From positions 248,001 through 312,000 of the forward strand of contig NZ_JAZARE010000007.1 in NCBI RefSeq assembly GCF_036231905.1: 64,000 nt of DNA, given 5' to 3'. The notes under the pieces were generated by a model. That model was not told the origin of the DNA and did not search any database. It saw only the letters and a list, made by a program, of their open reading frames with translations. A program made the translations under genes and the position numbers. Shown one piece after another: positions 42,739-51,491 of the stretch. Position 1 is the stretch's first letter. Each line of letters starts with the position of its first letter. Source of the DNA: CAMLIZ01 sp036231905. Its GTDB lineage: Bacteria > Pseudomonadota > Gammaproteobacteria > Burkholderiales > Burkholderiaceae_C.

Positions 42739-44664
42739 ATGGACGACGTGATCAGCAGTTTTACCGCGCGCTACGAGCGCACCCGCGAGGAGGAGTTGTC
42801 CCTCGAAGACTACCTGGCGGAGTGCAAGCGCAATCCGCTGGCGTATGCCACCGCCGCAGAGCGCATGCTCAAGGCGATCGGCGAACCGCAGACGGTGGAC
42901 ACGCGCAACGACACGCGCCTGTCCCGGCTGTTCGCCAACAAGGTCATCAAGATCTATCCCGCCTTCGCCGAGTTCTACGGCATGGAAGACGCCATCGAGC
43001 AGGTGGTGAGCTACTTCCGCCATGCGGCGCAAGGGCTGGAAGAAAAGAAGCAGATCCTCTATCTGCTGGGCCCGGTCGGTGGGGGCAAGAGCTCCATCGC
43101 CGAGCGCCTGAAGCAGCTGATGGAGCAGGTGCCGTTCTATGCGATCAAGGGATCGCCGGTGAACGAGTCACCGCTGGGCCTGTTCGACCCCGCGGAAGAT
43201 GGCCCGATCCTCGAAAAGGAATACGGCATCCCGCGCCGATACCTCAACCGCATCCTGAGCCCCTGGGCGGTGAAGCGGCTGGAGGAGTTTGGCGGCGACA
43301 TCCGCAAGTTCAAGATCGTCAAGCGCTACCCCAGCGTGCTCAAGCAGGTGGCGGTGGCCAAGACGGAGCCGGGCGACGAGAACAACCAGGATATCTCCAG
43401 CCTGGTCGGCAAGGTCGACATCCGCAAGCTGGAGACCTATGCCCAGGACGACCCGGACGCCTACAGCTACAGCGGTGGCCTGTGCCTGGCCAACCAGGGC
43501 CTGCTCGAGTTCGTGGAAATGTTCAAGGCACCGATCAAGGTGCTGCACCCGCTGCTCACGGCCACCCAGGAAGGCAACTTCAAGGGCACCGAAGGCTTTG
43601 GCGCGATCCCGTTCGACGGCATCGTGCTGGCGCACAGCAACGAGAGCGAGTGGAAGGCGTTCCGCAACAACAAGAACAACGAGGCCTTCCTCGACCGCAT
43701 CTACATCGTCAAGGTGCCGTACTGCCTGCGTGTGAGCGAAGAGGTGAAGATCTACGAGAAGCTGATCCGCGGCTCCTCGCTGGCCGACGCCACCTGCGCG
43801 CCGGGCACCTTGAAGATGATGGCCCAGTTCGCCATCCTCACGCGCCTGAAGGAGCCGGAGAACTCGTCGCTGTTCAGCAAGATGCTGGTGTACGACGGGG
43901 AGAACCTGAAGGACACCGACCCGCGCGCCAAGAGCTACCAGGAGTATCGCGACTACGCCGGCGTGGACGAAGGCATGAGCGGAATCAGCACGCGTTTCGC
44001 GTACAAGATCCTGTCCAAGGTCTTCAACTTCGACTCGCAGGAAGTGGCGGCCAACCCGGTGCACCTGATGTACGTGCTGGAGCAGCAGATCGAGCGCGAG
44101 CAGTTCCCTGCGGAGCTGGAGCAGAAGTACCTGGCGTACATCAAGGAGCACCTGGCCACGCGTTATGCCGAGTTCATCGGCAAGGAGATCCAGACCGCCT
44201 ACCTGGAAAGCTACAGCGAGTACGGCCAGAACATCTTCGACCGCTACGTCACCTACGCCGACTACTGGATACAGGACCATGAGTACCGCGACACCGACAC
44301 CGGCGAGGTGTTCGATCGCTCGGCGCTCAATGCGGAGCTGGAAAAGATCGAGAAGCCGGCCGGCATTGCGAACCCGAAGGACTTCCGCAACGAGATCGTC
44401 AATTTCGTGCTGCGGGCGCGGGCCAACAACGCCGGCAAGAACCCGGCGTGGACCAGCTACGAGAAGCTCCGCACGGTGATCGAGAAGAAGATGTTCTCGA
44501 ACACGGAAGAGCTGCTGCCGGTGATCAGCTTCAACGCCAAGGCGAGCGCCGACGAGGCGAAGAAGCACGAGGACTTCGTCACCCGCATGGTGCAGAAGGG
44601 CTACACGCCGAAGCAGGTGCGCCTGCTGTGCGAGTGGTACCTGCGCGTTCGCAAGTCCAGTTGA
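42739..44664 (+). CDS. prkA: PrkA-type serine protein kinase/AAA+ protein
   Basis: 641 residues, family length. The N-terminal AAA+ part has Walker A LLGPVGGGKSSIAERL (about 107-122). Typical blocks are YAIKGSPVNESPLGLFDP, GLLEFVEMFKAPIKVLHPLL and HSNESEWKAFRNNKNNEAFL. The C-terminal region carries the PrkA kinase domain. E. coli YeaG acts under starvation and stress. First of the prkA-yeaH-spoVR operon, strong ribosome-binding site AGGAGG. Confidence 0.96.
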   Translation: MDDVISSFTARYERTREEELSLEDYLAECKRNPLAYATAAERMLKAIGEPQTVDTRNDTRLSRLFANKVIKIYPAFAEFYGMEDAIEQVVSYFRHAAQGLEEKKQILYLLGPVGGGKSSIAERLKQLMEQVPFYAIKGSPVNESPLGLFDPAEDGPILEKEYGIPRRYLNRILSPWAVKRLEEFGGDIRKFKIVKRYPSVLKQVAVAKTEPGDENNQDISSLVGKVDIRKLETYAQDDPDAYSYSGGLCLANQGLLEFVEMFKAPIKVLHPLLTATQEGNFKGTEGFGAIPFDGIVLAHSNESEWKAFRNNKNNEAFLDRIYIVKVPYCLRVSEEVKIYEKLIRGSSLADATCAPGTLKMMAQFAILTRLKEPENSSLFSKMLVYDGENLKDTDPRAKSYQEYRDYAGVDEGMSGISTRFAYKILSKVFNFDSQEVAANPVHLMYVLEQQIEREQFPAELEQKYLAYIKEHLATRYAEFIGKEIQTAYLESYSEYGQNIFDRYVTYADYWIQDHEYRDTDTGEVFDRSALNAELEKIEKPAGIANPKDFRNEIVNFVLRARANNAGKNPAWTSYEKLRTVIEKKMFSNTEELLPVISFNAKASADEAKKHEDFVTRMVQKGYTPKQVRLLCEWYLRVRKSS

Positions 44665-44699
44665 ACGAGCGCGGCCCGCAGTAGAAAAGGACGTCGTGC

Positions 44700-45986
44700 A
44701 TGCTTCAGCAGATCATCGACAGGCGGCTGGCCGGCAAGAACAAGTCGATCGGCAACCGCGAACGCTTCCTGCGCCGCTACAAGGAGCAGATCCGCGAAGC
44801 GGTGCGGCGCGCGGTGGACGGACGCGGCATCCGCGACATGGAGCGTGGCGAGGACATCCAGATCCCCAAGCGCGACATCAGCGAGCCGGTGTTCGGCCAT
44901 GGCCAGGGCGGCGTGCGCGAGATCGTGCATCCGGGCAACCAGGAGTACGTGAAGGGTGACCGCATCGAGCGGCCGAAAGGCGGCGGCGGTGGCGGCTCCG
45001 GCAAGGGCAAGGCGAGCGACCAGGGCGAGGGCGAGGACGACTTCGTCTTCCACCTCTCCAAGGAAGAGTTCATGCAGGTCTTCTTCGAGGACCTGGCCCT
45101 GCCCAACCTGGCGCGCACCCAGCTGGCCGAAACGCCGGAGTGGAAAAGCCATCGCGCCGGCTACACCAGCGATGGCACGCCGAACAATCTGCACGTGGTG
45201 CGGTCGATGCGCGGGGCCATCGGCCGCCGTATCGCCATCGGCGCCGGCTCGCGGCAGGAGCTCAAGCAGCTGGAGCTGCATCTCGAAGAGCTGCTGAAGG
45301 ACCAGCGCCCCGGGGATGCCGAGCAGATGCAGGCCATCGCCGAGACACAGGCCAAGATCCTGCTGCTGCGCGAGCGCATCGGCCGCATCCCCTACCTGGA
45401 CCCGATCGACCTGCGTTTCCGCAGCCGCGTGCGGGTGCCGGTCCCGACCTCGAAAGCAGTGATGTTCTGCCTGATGGACGTGTCCGGCTCCATGGACGAA
45501 TCGCGCAAGGATCTCGCCAAGCGTTTCTTCATCCTGCTGTACCTGTTCCTCACGCGCCACTACGAGAAGATCGACATCGTCTTCATCCGCCATCACACGC
45601 AGGCGCAGGAAGTGGACGAGCAGAACTTCTTCCATGCCACCGAAACCGGCGGCACGGTGGTGTCCTCGGCGCTGGTGCTGATGGAGGAGATCATCCGCAC
45701 CCGCTACCCCAGCAGCGAGTGGAACATCTACGGCGCGCAGGCCAGCGACGGCGACAACTGGCACCACGACAGTGGCCGCTGCCGCGAGCTGCTGGCCGAC
45801 AAGCTGCTGCCGCTGTGCCGCTATTACGCCTATGTGCAGGTGGCCGAGGAAGAGCAGAACCTCTGGGAGGAATACACCCAGCTGGTGGGCGAGGTGAAGC
45901 ATTTCGCGATGCGCAAGGTCACCGAGGCATCGCAGATCTACCCGGTGTTCCGGGACCTGTTCAAGAAGGAAGGGGCGCCCGCATGA
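44700..45986 (+). CDS. YeaH/YhbH family (DUF444) protein
   Basis: 428 residues. N-terminal IIDRRLAGKNKSIGNRERFL and the Gly-rich linker (GGGGGGSGKGKAS) are standard for the family. The C-terminal von Willebrand A-like domain includes FCLMDVSGSMDESRKDLAKR with a MIDAS-like DxSxS motif. It works with PrkA/YeaG and SpoVR in stress or starvation. 35 bases after prkA and overlapping spoVR by ATGA. Confidence 0.95.
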   Translation: MLQQIIDRRLAGKNKSIGNRERFLRRYKEQIREAVRRAVDGRGIRDMERGEDIQIPKRDISEPVFGHGQGGVREIVHPGNQEYVKGDRIERPKGGGGGGSGKGKASDQGEGEDDFVFHLSKEEFMQVFFEDLALPNLARTQLAETPEWKSHRAGYTSDGTPNNLHVVRSMRGAIGRRIAIGAGSRQELKQLELHLEELLKDQRPGDAEQMQAIAETQAKILLLRERIGRIPYLDPIDLRFRSRVRVPVPTSKAVMFCLMDVSGSMDESRKDLAKRFFILLYLFLTRHYEKIDIVFIRHHTQAQEVDEQNFFHATETGGTVVSSALVLMEEIIRTRYPSSEWNIYGAQASDGDNWHHDSGRCRELLADKLLPLCRYYAYVQVAEEEQNLWEEYTQLVGEVKHFAMRKVTEASQIYPVFRDLFKKEGAPA

Positions 45987-47575
45987 GCGAAGCCGCACCG
46001 CGCGCGGAAGAGCAGCATCTCGGCCGCCGCAAGCCCATGCCATTGAAGACGATGATCCCGCTGAAGGAGCGGCCGCTGCATCCGCTGCCGGCGCCCAGCG
46101 ACTGGACCTTCGAGGTGATCCACGAGTACCACGAGGTCATCAAGGCCACGGCGGCGCGCTACGGCCTGGACACCTATCCGAACCAGCTCGAGATCATCAC
46201 CGCCGAGCAGATGATGGACGCCTACGCCAGCGTGGGCATGCCGGTGAACTACCGGCACTGGAGCTACGGCAAGGAGTTCATCGCCACCGAGAAGAACTAT
46301 CGGCGTGGCCACATGGGCCTGGCCTACGAAATCGTCATCAACTCGAATCCTTGCATCAGCTACCTGATGGAAGAGAACTCGATGGCGATGCAGGCCCTGG
46401 TGATCGCGCATGCGGCCTATGGCCACAACAGCTTCTTCAAGGGCAACTACCTGTTCCGCATGTGGACCGATGCGTCGTCGATCATCGACTACCTGGTTTA
46501 TGCGAAGAACTACATCGCCGAGTGCGAGGAGCGCCATGGCATCGACGCGGTGGAGGAGCTGCTCGACAGCTGCCACGCGCTGCAGAACCACGGCGTGGAC
46601 CGCTATCGCCGGCCGCAGAAGCTAAGCCTGGCGCAGGAACAGGCGCGCCGCGAGGACCGCGAGGCCTACGCGCAGCAGCAGATCAACGACCTGTGGCGCA
46701 CCCTGCCCAAGAAGGCGGAGAAGGCGGAAGAGGCCTCCAACGAACGGCGCTTCCCGAGCGAGCCGCAGGAGAACCTGCTGTACTTCATCGAAAAGAACGC
46801 GCCGCTGCTGGAGCCCTGGCAGCGCGAGATCGTGCGCATCGTGCGCAAGGTGGCGCAGTACTTCTACCCCCAGCGCCAGACCCAGGTGATGAACGAAGGC
46901 TGGGCCACCTTCTGGCACCACCGCCTGCTGAACACGCTGTACGACGACGGTTACCTCACCGACGGCGTGATGATCGAGTGGCTGAAGTCGCACACCAACG
47001 TGGTGTACCAGCCACCGGTGGGCCACCCGGCCTACAGCGGCATCAACCCGTATGCGCTCGGCTTTGCGATGTACACCGACATCAAGCGCATCTGCGAGAA
47101 GCCCACCGAGGAAGACCGCCTCTGGTTCCCCGACATCGCGGGCAGCGACTGGCTGCCCACGCTCGACCATGCGATGCGCAACTTCAAGGACGAGAGCTTC
47201 ATCGGCCAGTACCTTTCACCGCAGCTGATGCGCGAGTTCCGGCTCTTTGCCATCCTGGACGACGAGAAGGAAAACGAGCTGGAGGTGGCGGCCATCCACG
47301 ACGAGCAGGGCTACCGCCGGCTGCGCGAAACCCTGGCCCACCAGTACGACCTGGGCTCGCGGGAGCCCAACATCCAGGTGTGGAACGTCAACCTGCGCGG
47401 CGACCGCTCATTGACCCTGCGCCACACGCAGCACAACGACCGCCCGCTTCACGACACGGCGCAGGAGGTGCTCAAGCACGTCGCCCGCCTCTGGGGCTTC
47501 GGCGTGCACCTGGAGAGCGTGAATGGCAAGGGCGAGTTGACGCGGCGCTGGAGCGTGCAGCCGCCGCAGGAGTGA
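45983..47575 (+). CDS. SpoVR family protein
   Basis: 530 residues. Family blocks: YGLDTYPNQLEIITAEQMMD, HWSYGKEF, YEIVINSNPCISYLMEENSM, HAAYGHNSFFKGNYLF, QTQVMNEGWATFWHHRLLN and NPYALGFAMYTDIKRICE. In Bacillus it is linked to spore cortex; in proteobacteria it accompanies PrkA. Its ATG overlaps the yeaH stop. The C-terminal 30 residues vary. Confidence 0.95.
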   Translation: MSEAAPRAEEQHLGRRKPMPLKTMIPLKERPLHPLPAPSDWTFEVIHEYHEVIKATAARYGLDTYPNQLEIITAEQMMDAYASVGMPVNYRHWSYGKEFIATEKNYRRGHMGLAYEIVINSNPCISYLMEENSMAMQALVIAHAAYGHNSFFKGNYLFRMWTDASSIIDYLVYAKNYIAECEERHGIDAVEELLDSCHALQNHGVDRYRRPQKLSLAQEQARREDREAYAQQQINDLWRTLPKKAEKAEEASNERRFPSEPQENLLYFIEKNAPLLEPWQREIVRIVRKVAQYFYPQRQTQVMNEGWATFWHHRLLNTLYDDGYLTDGVMIEWLKSHTNVVYQPPVGHPAYSGINPYALGFAMYTDIKRICEKPTEEDRLWFPDIAGSDWLPTLDHAMRNFKDESFIGQYLSPQLMREFRLFAILDDEKENELEVAAIHDEQGYRRLRETLAHQYDLGSREPNIQVWNVNLRGDRSLTLRHTQHNDRPLHDTAQEVLKHVARLWGFGVHLESVNGKGELTRRWSVQPPQE

Positions 47576-47597
47576 GCGGCTGCACGGTGGCGGCGCT

Positions 47598-48587
47598 TCA
47601 GCCGCCGTAGTTGGACCAGGGCTGGCCGGTGAGCGTGGCGCTTGGCGTGGTGGCACCGGCAGGGTAGAACTCGAAGTCCACCAGGTCACCCGGCCGTGCC
47701 CGGACGACAAGAGCGTCACCGGCCGCGTCCCGCATGCGCAGGCTGCCGCTGGTGGGGTGGCCATCGGCCGCCAGCACGAAGGGCTGGGGCTGGTCGAGCA
47801 GGTAGGTTTCACCGCCCAGCCCCAGGCGGCCGGTGATCGAGAAGCTGCCGCTGCCGTCGCTGGCGAACTGCCCGCTGAAGGTGGTGTTGTAGACGACGGT
47901 CTGGCCGCTGGTGGATGCGGTCATGTCGGTGAAGCTCATGCTCACGCTGGTCATGCCGCCAGAAGCCGGTGCGTAGGACATCTGGAACTGCCCGCTCATG
48001 CTGTCCGCCCCCACACTCAGGGCGTTGAAGCTGCCGCTGGCCTGCAGGGCGCTGGGAATGCCCTGGCCGTCGATCTGCAGGCCTTGCAAGGTCATGGACA
48101 AGCCGCCATTGGCGGCCGGTTCGTCGGCGGTGAACGCACAGTTGCTCAGCATGAGGCTGATGCTGTCGCCGACGCTGAGCTGGCCGTTGTTGTCGGCGTC
48201 GTTGAAGGTGATGGTCACGGAGCCGCTGGAATCGCAGGCCACCGTGTCGCTTGTCACCGCCGTCACGCGCGCCTGGCCGCCGGCGCGCAAGGCGACTGCA
48301 CGCGCGGACACCACGCTGCGCAAGGCGGTGCGCACGGCGCTTGTGCTGGCGCCCTGGGCCGTGCCGCCGCTCGCGCCGGAGACGTCCGCACTGCCCGCCA
48401 CATTGACCACGGTGCGCGCAAGCGGCGTGGCCAGGCTTTGGTAGTTGCTGACGCTCACGTCAGAGCCGGCAGACGCGCCGCTGGACGTGCTTGAGCTGTC
48501 GCCGCCGCCTCCACCACAGGCTGAGAGGAGGGTGGCGCAGGCCAGCGCCACGGCGAGCAGGGGGCGGGATGCGGAATGTCGCGGCAT
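47598..48587 (-). CDS. Lipoprotein with calcium-loop-like motif
   Basis: 329 residues from the ATG at 48587. Signal peptide with lipobox LLSAC, then Gly/Ser-rich linker GGGGGDSSSTSS. The mature part is rich in Ser, Thr and Gly and predicts beta strands. DADNNGQLSVGDSI (near residue 133) has the spacing of an EF-hand/dockerin calcium loop. Two Cys follow at VACDSSG and SNCAFTA, possibly a disulfide. Surface or periplasmic protein of unknown function. Confidence 0.7.
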   Translation of the reverse strand: MPRHSASRPLLAVALACATLLSACGGGGGDSSSTSSGASAGSDVSVSNYQSLATPLARTVVNVAGSADVSGASGGTAQGASTSAVRTALRSVVSARAVALRAGGQARVTAVTSDTVACDSSGSVTITFNDADNNGQLSVGDSISLMLSNCAFTADEPAANGGLSMTLQGLQIDGQGIPSALQASGSFNALSVGADSMSGQFQMSYAPASGGMTSVSMSFTDMTASTSGQTVVYNTTFSGQFASDGSGSFSITGRLGLGGETYLLDQPQPFVLAADGHPTSGSLRMRDAAGDALVVRARPGDLVDFEFYPAGATTPSATLTGQPWSNYGG

Positions 48588-48697
48588 GTCGGTATCCGTG
48601 GGTGGCTGAGGAAAGCGCCGATTTTCGGCGTGGCCCCAGGCCTTCCGCACCCCCGACCGGGGGGAGTGCCGTGCGGAGTGCACAGCCCGCGGCGCTT

Positions 48698-50119
48698 TCA
48701 GGCCGCGAAGATCTTCCCCGGGTTCATGATGTTCTTCGGGTCCAGCGCCTGCTTGAGCGTGCGCATCATCGCCACGGCGCCGGCGCCGGCTTCATCCACC
48801 AGGAAGCCCATCTTGTGCAGGCCGATGCCGTGCTCCCCGGTGCAGGTGCCTTCCATACGCAGCGCGCGCTGCACCAGCTGCAGGCTCAGGCGCTCCGCGG
48901 TGTCGCGTTCGGCGGGCAGGTTCGGGTCCAGCAGGTAGCCCATGTGGAAGTTGCCATCGCCCACGTGGCCCACCACGAAGTAGGGCAGCCCGCTGGCATC
49001 GGCCTCGGCCATCGTCTCCGTCACGCACTCGGCCAAGCGCGAGATTGGCACGCAGGTGTCGGTGGTGACGCAGCGGCAGCCGGGCTTGGTCTGCAGCGCG
49101 GACAGGTAGGCGTGGTGCCGCGCCGCCCACAACCGGGTGCGTTCCTCCGGCGTGGTGGCCCACTGGAAGGCTTCGCCGCCATGGTCCAGGGCGAGCTGCT
49201 GCACCGTGTCGGCCTGCTCCTGCACGCTGGCCGGGCTGCCGTGGAACTCCATCAGCAGCATGGGCGCTTCGCGCAGGTCGAGCTTGTCGTGCCGGTTCAC
49301 CGCGCGGATGGCGTTCACGTCGAGCAGCTCGCAGCGCGCGATGGGCACGCCCACCTGGATGATCTCGATGGTGGTGGTGACGGCCGCTTCGACGCTGGGA
49401 AAGTGGCACACCGCTGCGAGGATGGCCTCGGGGAGCGGGTAAAGCTTGAGCGTCACCTCCGTCATCACGCCCAGCGTGCCCTCGCTGCCCACGAACAGGC
49501 GCGTCAGGTCGTAACCGGCGCTGGACTTGCGCGCTCGCGTGCCGGTGTGGATGACTTCGCCGGTGGCGGTGACCACGGTGAGGCCGAGCACGTTTTCGCG
49601 CATGGTGCCGTAGCGCACCGCGTTGGTCCCGCTCGCGCGCGTGGCGGCCATGCCGCCGATGGACGCGTCGGCGCCCGGATCGATCGGAAAGAACAGGCCC
49701 GTGTGCCGGATCTCGTCGTTGAGCTGCTTGCGGGTGACGCCGGCCTGCACGGTGACGGTCTGGTCCTCCGGGTTCACGCGCAGCAGGCGGTTCATGGGCG
49801 TCAGGTCGATGCTCACGCCGCCCTGCACCGCGAGCAGGTGGCCTTCCAGCGAAGAGCCGGCGCCATAGGGAATCACAGGCACCGCATGCTCGTGCGCCAG
49901 CGCCACCACCGCAGCCACCTCCTCGGTGCTGTCGCAGTACACCACCACGTCGGGCGGCGGCACGTCGAAGGGCGACTCGTCGCGGCCGTGCTGCTCACGC
50001 ACCGCCATCGCGGTGGAGCAGCGTGCGCCAAAGCGCTGCTGCAGCGCCTCCAGCATGGCCGCCGGCAGAGGGCGGCGCTCGATCTGCGGCAGATGGTGGC
50101 TCGGCAACGGCGCATTCAT
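48698..50119 (-). CDS. FAD-linked oxidase (GlcD/D-lactate dehydrogenase type)
   Basis: 473 residues. FAD-binding PCMH domain: VIPYGAGSSLEGHLLAVQGG, then PGADASIGGMAATRASGTNA and RYGTMRENVLGLTVV. The C-terminal domain ends in GEHGIGLHKM and LDPKNIMNPGKIF, with a His-rich GDGNFHMGYL. Typical of D-lactate or glycolate dehydrogenases that feed electrons to quinone or cytochrome c. Substrate not decided by sequence. Confidence 0.92.
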   Translation of the reverse strand: MNAPLPSHHLPQIERRPLPAAMLEALQQRFGARCSTAMAVREQHGRDESPFDVPPPDVVVYCDSTEEVAAVVALAHEHAVPVIPYGAGSSLEGHLLAVQGGVSIDLTPMNRLLRVNPEDQTVTVQAGVTRKQLNDEIRHTGLFFPIDPGADASIGGMAATRASGTNAVRYGTMRENVLGLTVVTATGEVIHTGTRARKSSAGYDLTRLFVGSEGTLGVMTEVTLKLYPLPEAILAAVCHFPSVEAAVTTTIEIIQVGVPIARCELLDVNAIRAVNRHDKLDLREAPMLLMEFHGSPASVQEQADTVQQLALDHGGEAFQWATTPEERTRLWAARHHAYLSALQTKPGCRCVTTDTCVPISRLAECVTETMAEADASGLPYFVVGHVGDGNFHMGYLLDPNLPAERDTAERLSLQLVQRALRMEGTCTGEHGIGLHKMGFLVDEAGAGAVAMMRTLKQALDPKNIMNPGKIFAA

Positions 50120-50230
50120 GGCAGCCCCTTCGAAAGGTGAACCTGATTCTAGGCACCGGCTCTTGCGGCTTGTGCTTGCAACCCTGCAGTGTCAATATGC
50201 CGTCGGGCCGACCAACCATTGGAGGTTCCC

Positions 50231-50368
50231 ATGACCGAGACCGGATGGTGGATCCTGTTGAGCCTGGCGCTCGCCTTGCTGTGTTTCAGCGCCGTGCGCA
50301 CCGACGTGTGGGCCGCCTGGCTGCACGAGCGTTTCGATCCCTGGCTGCAGCGCATCCGGCATCACTGA
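50231..50368 (+). CDS. Short single-helix membrane protein
   Basis: 45 residues: MTETGWWILLSLALALLCFS, then RTDVWAAWLHERFDPWLQRIRHH. One membrane helix (6-21) and an amphipathic Trp/His-rich tail. Ribosome-binding site TTGGAGG precedes the ATG by 5 bases. It ends 30 bases before the adenosyltransferase gene. No family recognised; too short for confident annotation. Confidence 0.5.
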   Translation: MTETGWWILLSLALALLCFSAVRTDVWAAWLHERFDPWLQRIRHH

Positions 50369-50398
50369 GTGCCGCTGAAGCCGGTCTAACATCGCCGG

Positions 50399-50974
50399 AT
50401 GGCGAATCGACTTTCACAAATCGCGACCCGCACCGGCGACGACGGCAGCACCGGCCTGGGTGACGGCAGCCGGGTGCGCAAGAACCACTTGCGCGTGATG
50501 GCGATGGGCGACGTGGACGAGCTGAACTCCCAGCTCGGTGTGTTGCTGTGCGAGCCGCTGCCCGATGACGTGCGCGAGCTGCTCGTCACGGTGCAGCATG
50601 AGCTGTTCAACCTGGGTGGCGAGCTGTCGATCCCGGGCTACACGCTGCTGAAGGCCGAGGCGGTGGAGCGGCTGGATGCCGCGCTGGCGCACTACAACGC
50701 CCAGCTGCCGCGCTTGAAGGAATTCATCCTGCCGGCGGGAACCCGCAGCGCTTCACTGGCCCATGTGGGGCGCTCCGTAGCGCGCCGGGCCGAGCGCGCG
50801 GTGGTGTCGCTGGGGCAGGAAGAGCCGATCAACGACGCACCGCGCCAGTACCTCAACCGCCTGTCGGACCTGCTGTTCGTGCTGGCCCGCGTGCTCAACC
50901 GTGCCAACCTCGACGGGCTGGGCGGCGACGACGTCTACTGGCACAGCGAGCGCCTGCAGCAGATGGGCGACTGA
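50399..50974 (+). CDS. PduO-type cob(I)alamin adenosyltransferase
   Basis: 191 residues. ATP-binding ATRTGDDGSTGLGDGSRVRK (about 8-27), GDVDELNSQLG, then the conserved SVARRAERAVVSL and YLNRLSDLLFVLARVLN. It transfers the adenosyl group from ATP to cob(I)alamin to make coenzyme B12. No riboswitch or cobalamin gene lies near; the preceding small membrane protein is the only neighbour. Confidence 0.94.
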   Translation: MANRLSQIATRTGDDGSTGLGDGSRVRKNHLRVMAMGDVDELNSQLGVLLCEPLPDDVRELLVTVQHELFNLGGELSIPGYTLLKAEAVERLDAALAHYNAQLPRLKEFILPAGTRSASLAHVGRSVARRAERAVVSLGQEEPINDAPRQYLNRLSDLLFVLARVLNRANLDGLGGDDVYWHSERLQQMGD

Positions 50975-50982
50975 AAAGCCAA

Positions 50983-51008
50983 CGGCCGGTGCATCACTGC
51001 ACCGGCCG
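50983..51008 (-). terminator. Hairpin terminator between the adenosyltransferase and EF-hand genes
   Basis: CGGCCGGTGCA (50983-50993), loop TCAC, TGCACCGGCCG (50998-51008): 11 perfect base pairs. On the minus strand it is followed by TTGGCTTTTC, a moderate U tract, so it probably ends the EF-hand transcript; it may act in both directions. Confidence 0.7.
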
Positions 51009-51027
51009 CCGTCAGGCTGGGTCCTGT

Positions 51028-51342
51028 TTACTTCGCTGCGGGTGCCGCAGCGGCCACACCGGCTTCGAATTCAGCGGCGCTGATGATCCCGTCGCTGTCC
51101 TTGTCCAGCTGGGTGAACTTCTCGGCCACGGCGGGCAGGGCGGCCGCTTCTTCACGCGACAGCTTGCCGTCGCTGTTGGCGTCGGCGCGCTTGAAGGCCG
51201 CCTTCACGGCCGAGCCGTCCGCCTGGGCGGGAGCGGCCTGGGTGCTGTCGGCGGCTTGCGTCGCGGCGGTGGCCTGCGCGTTGGCGCCCAGGGCCAGGGC
51301 GGCGAGCGAAGCGGCGACAGCAAGCTTGTGCAGAGAAACCAT
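51028..51342 (-). CDS. Exported EF-hand protein
   Basis: 104 residues with a signal peptide (1-22, ending GANAQA). Two EF-hand loops: ADANSDGKLSREEA and DKDSDGIISAAEFE, with Asp/Asp/Asp and Glu calcium ligands. The N-terminal mature part is Ala/Gln-rich. Likely a periplasmic calcium-binding or calcium-sensing protein. Confidence 0.85.
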   Translation of the reverse strand: MVSLHKLAVAASLAALALGANAQATAATQAADSTQAAPAQADGSAVKAAFKRADANSDGKLSREEAAALPAVAEKFTQLDKDSDGIISAAEFEAGVAAAAPAAK

Positions 51343-51491
51343 TGAAACGTCCTCGGTGAGTTGGTTGAGAGAGGCGCCATTTCAACGAGCCCGGCCCGTC
51401 AAAGCCAGCTTCTTTGCCTGCGGTTGCCTCGCTCACCACTTCTCCGGGCCTGGTTACACCACCTTGCGTCGAGTGACCTCTGCGCGCTGCT

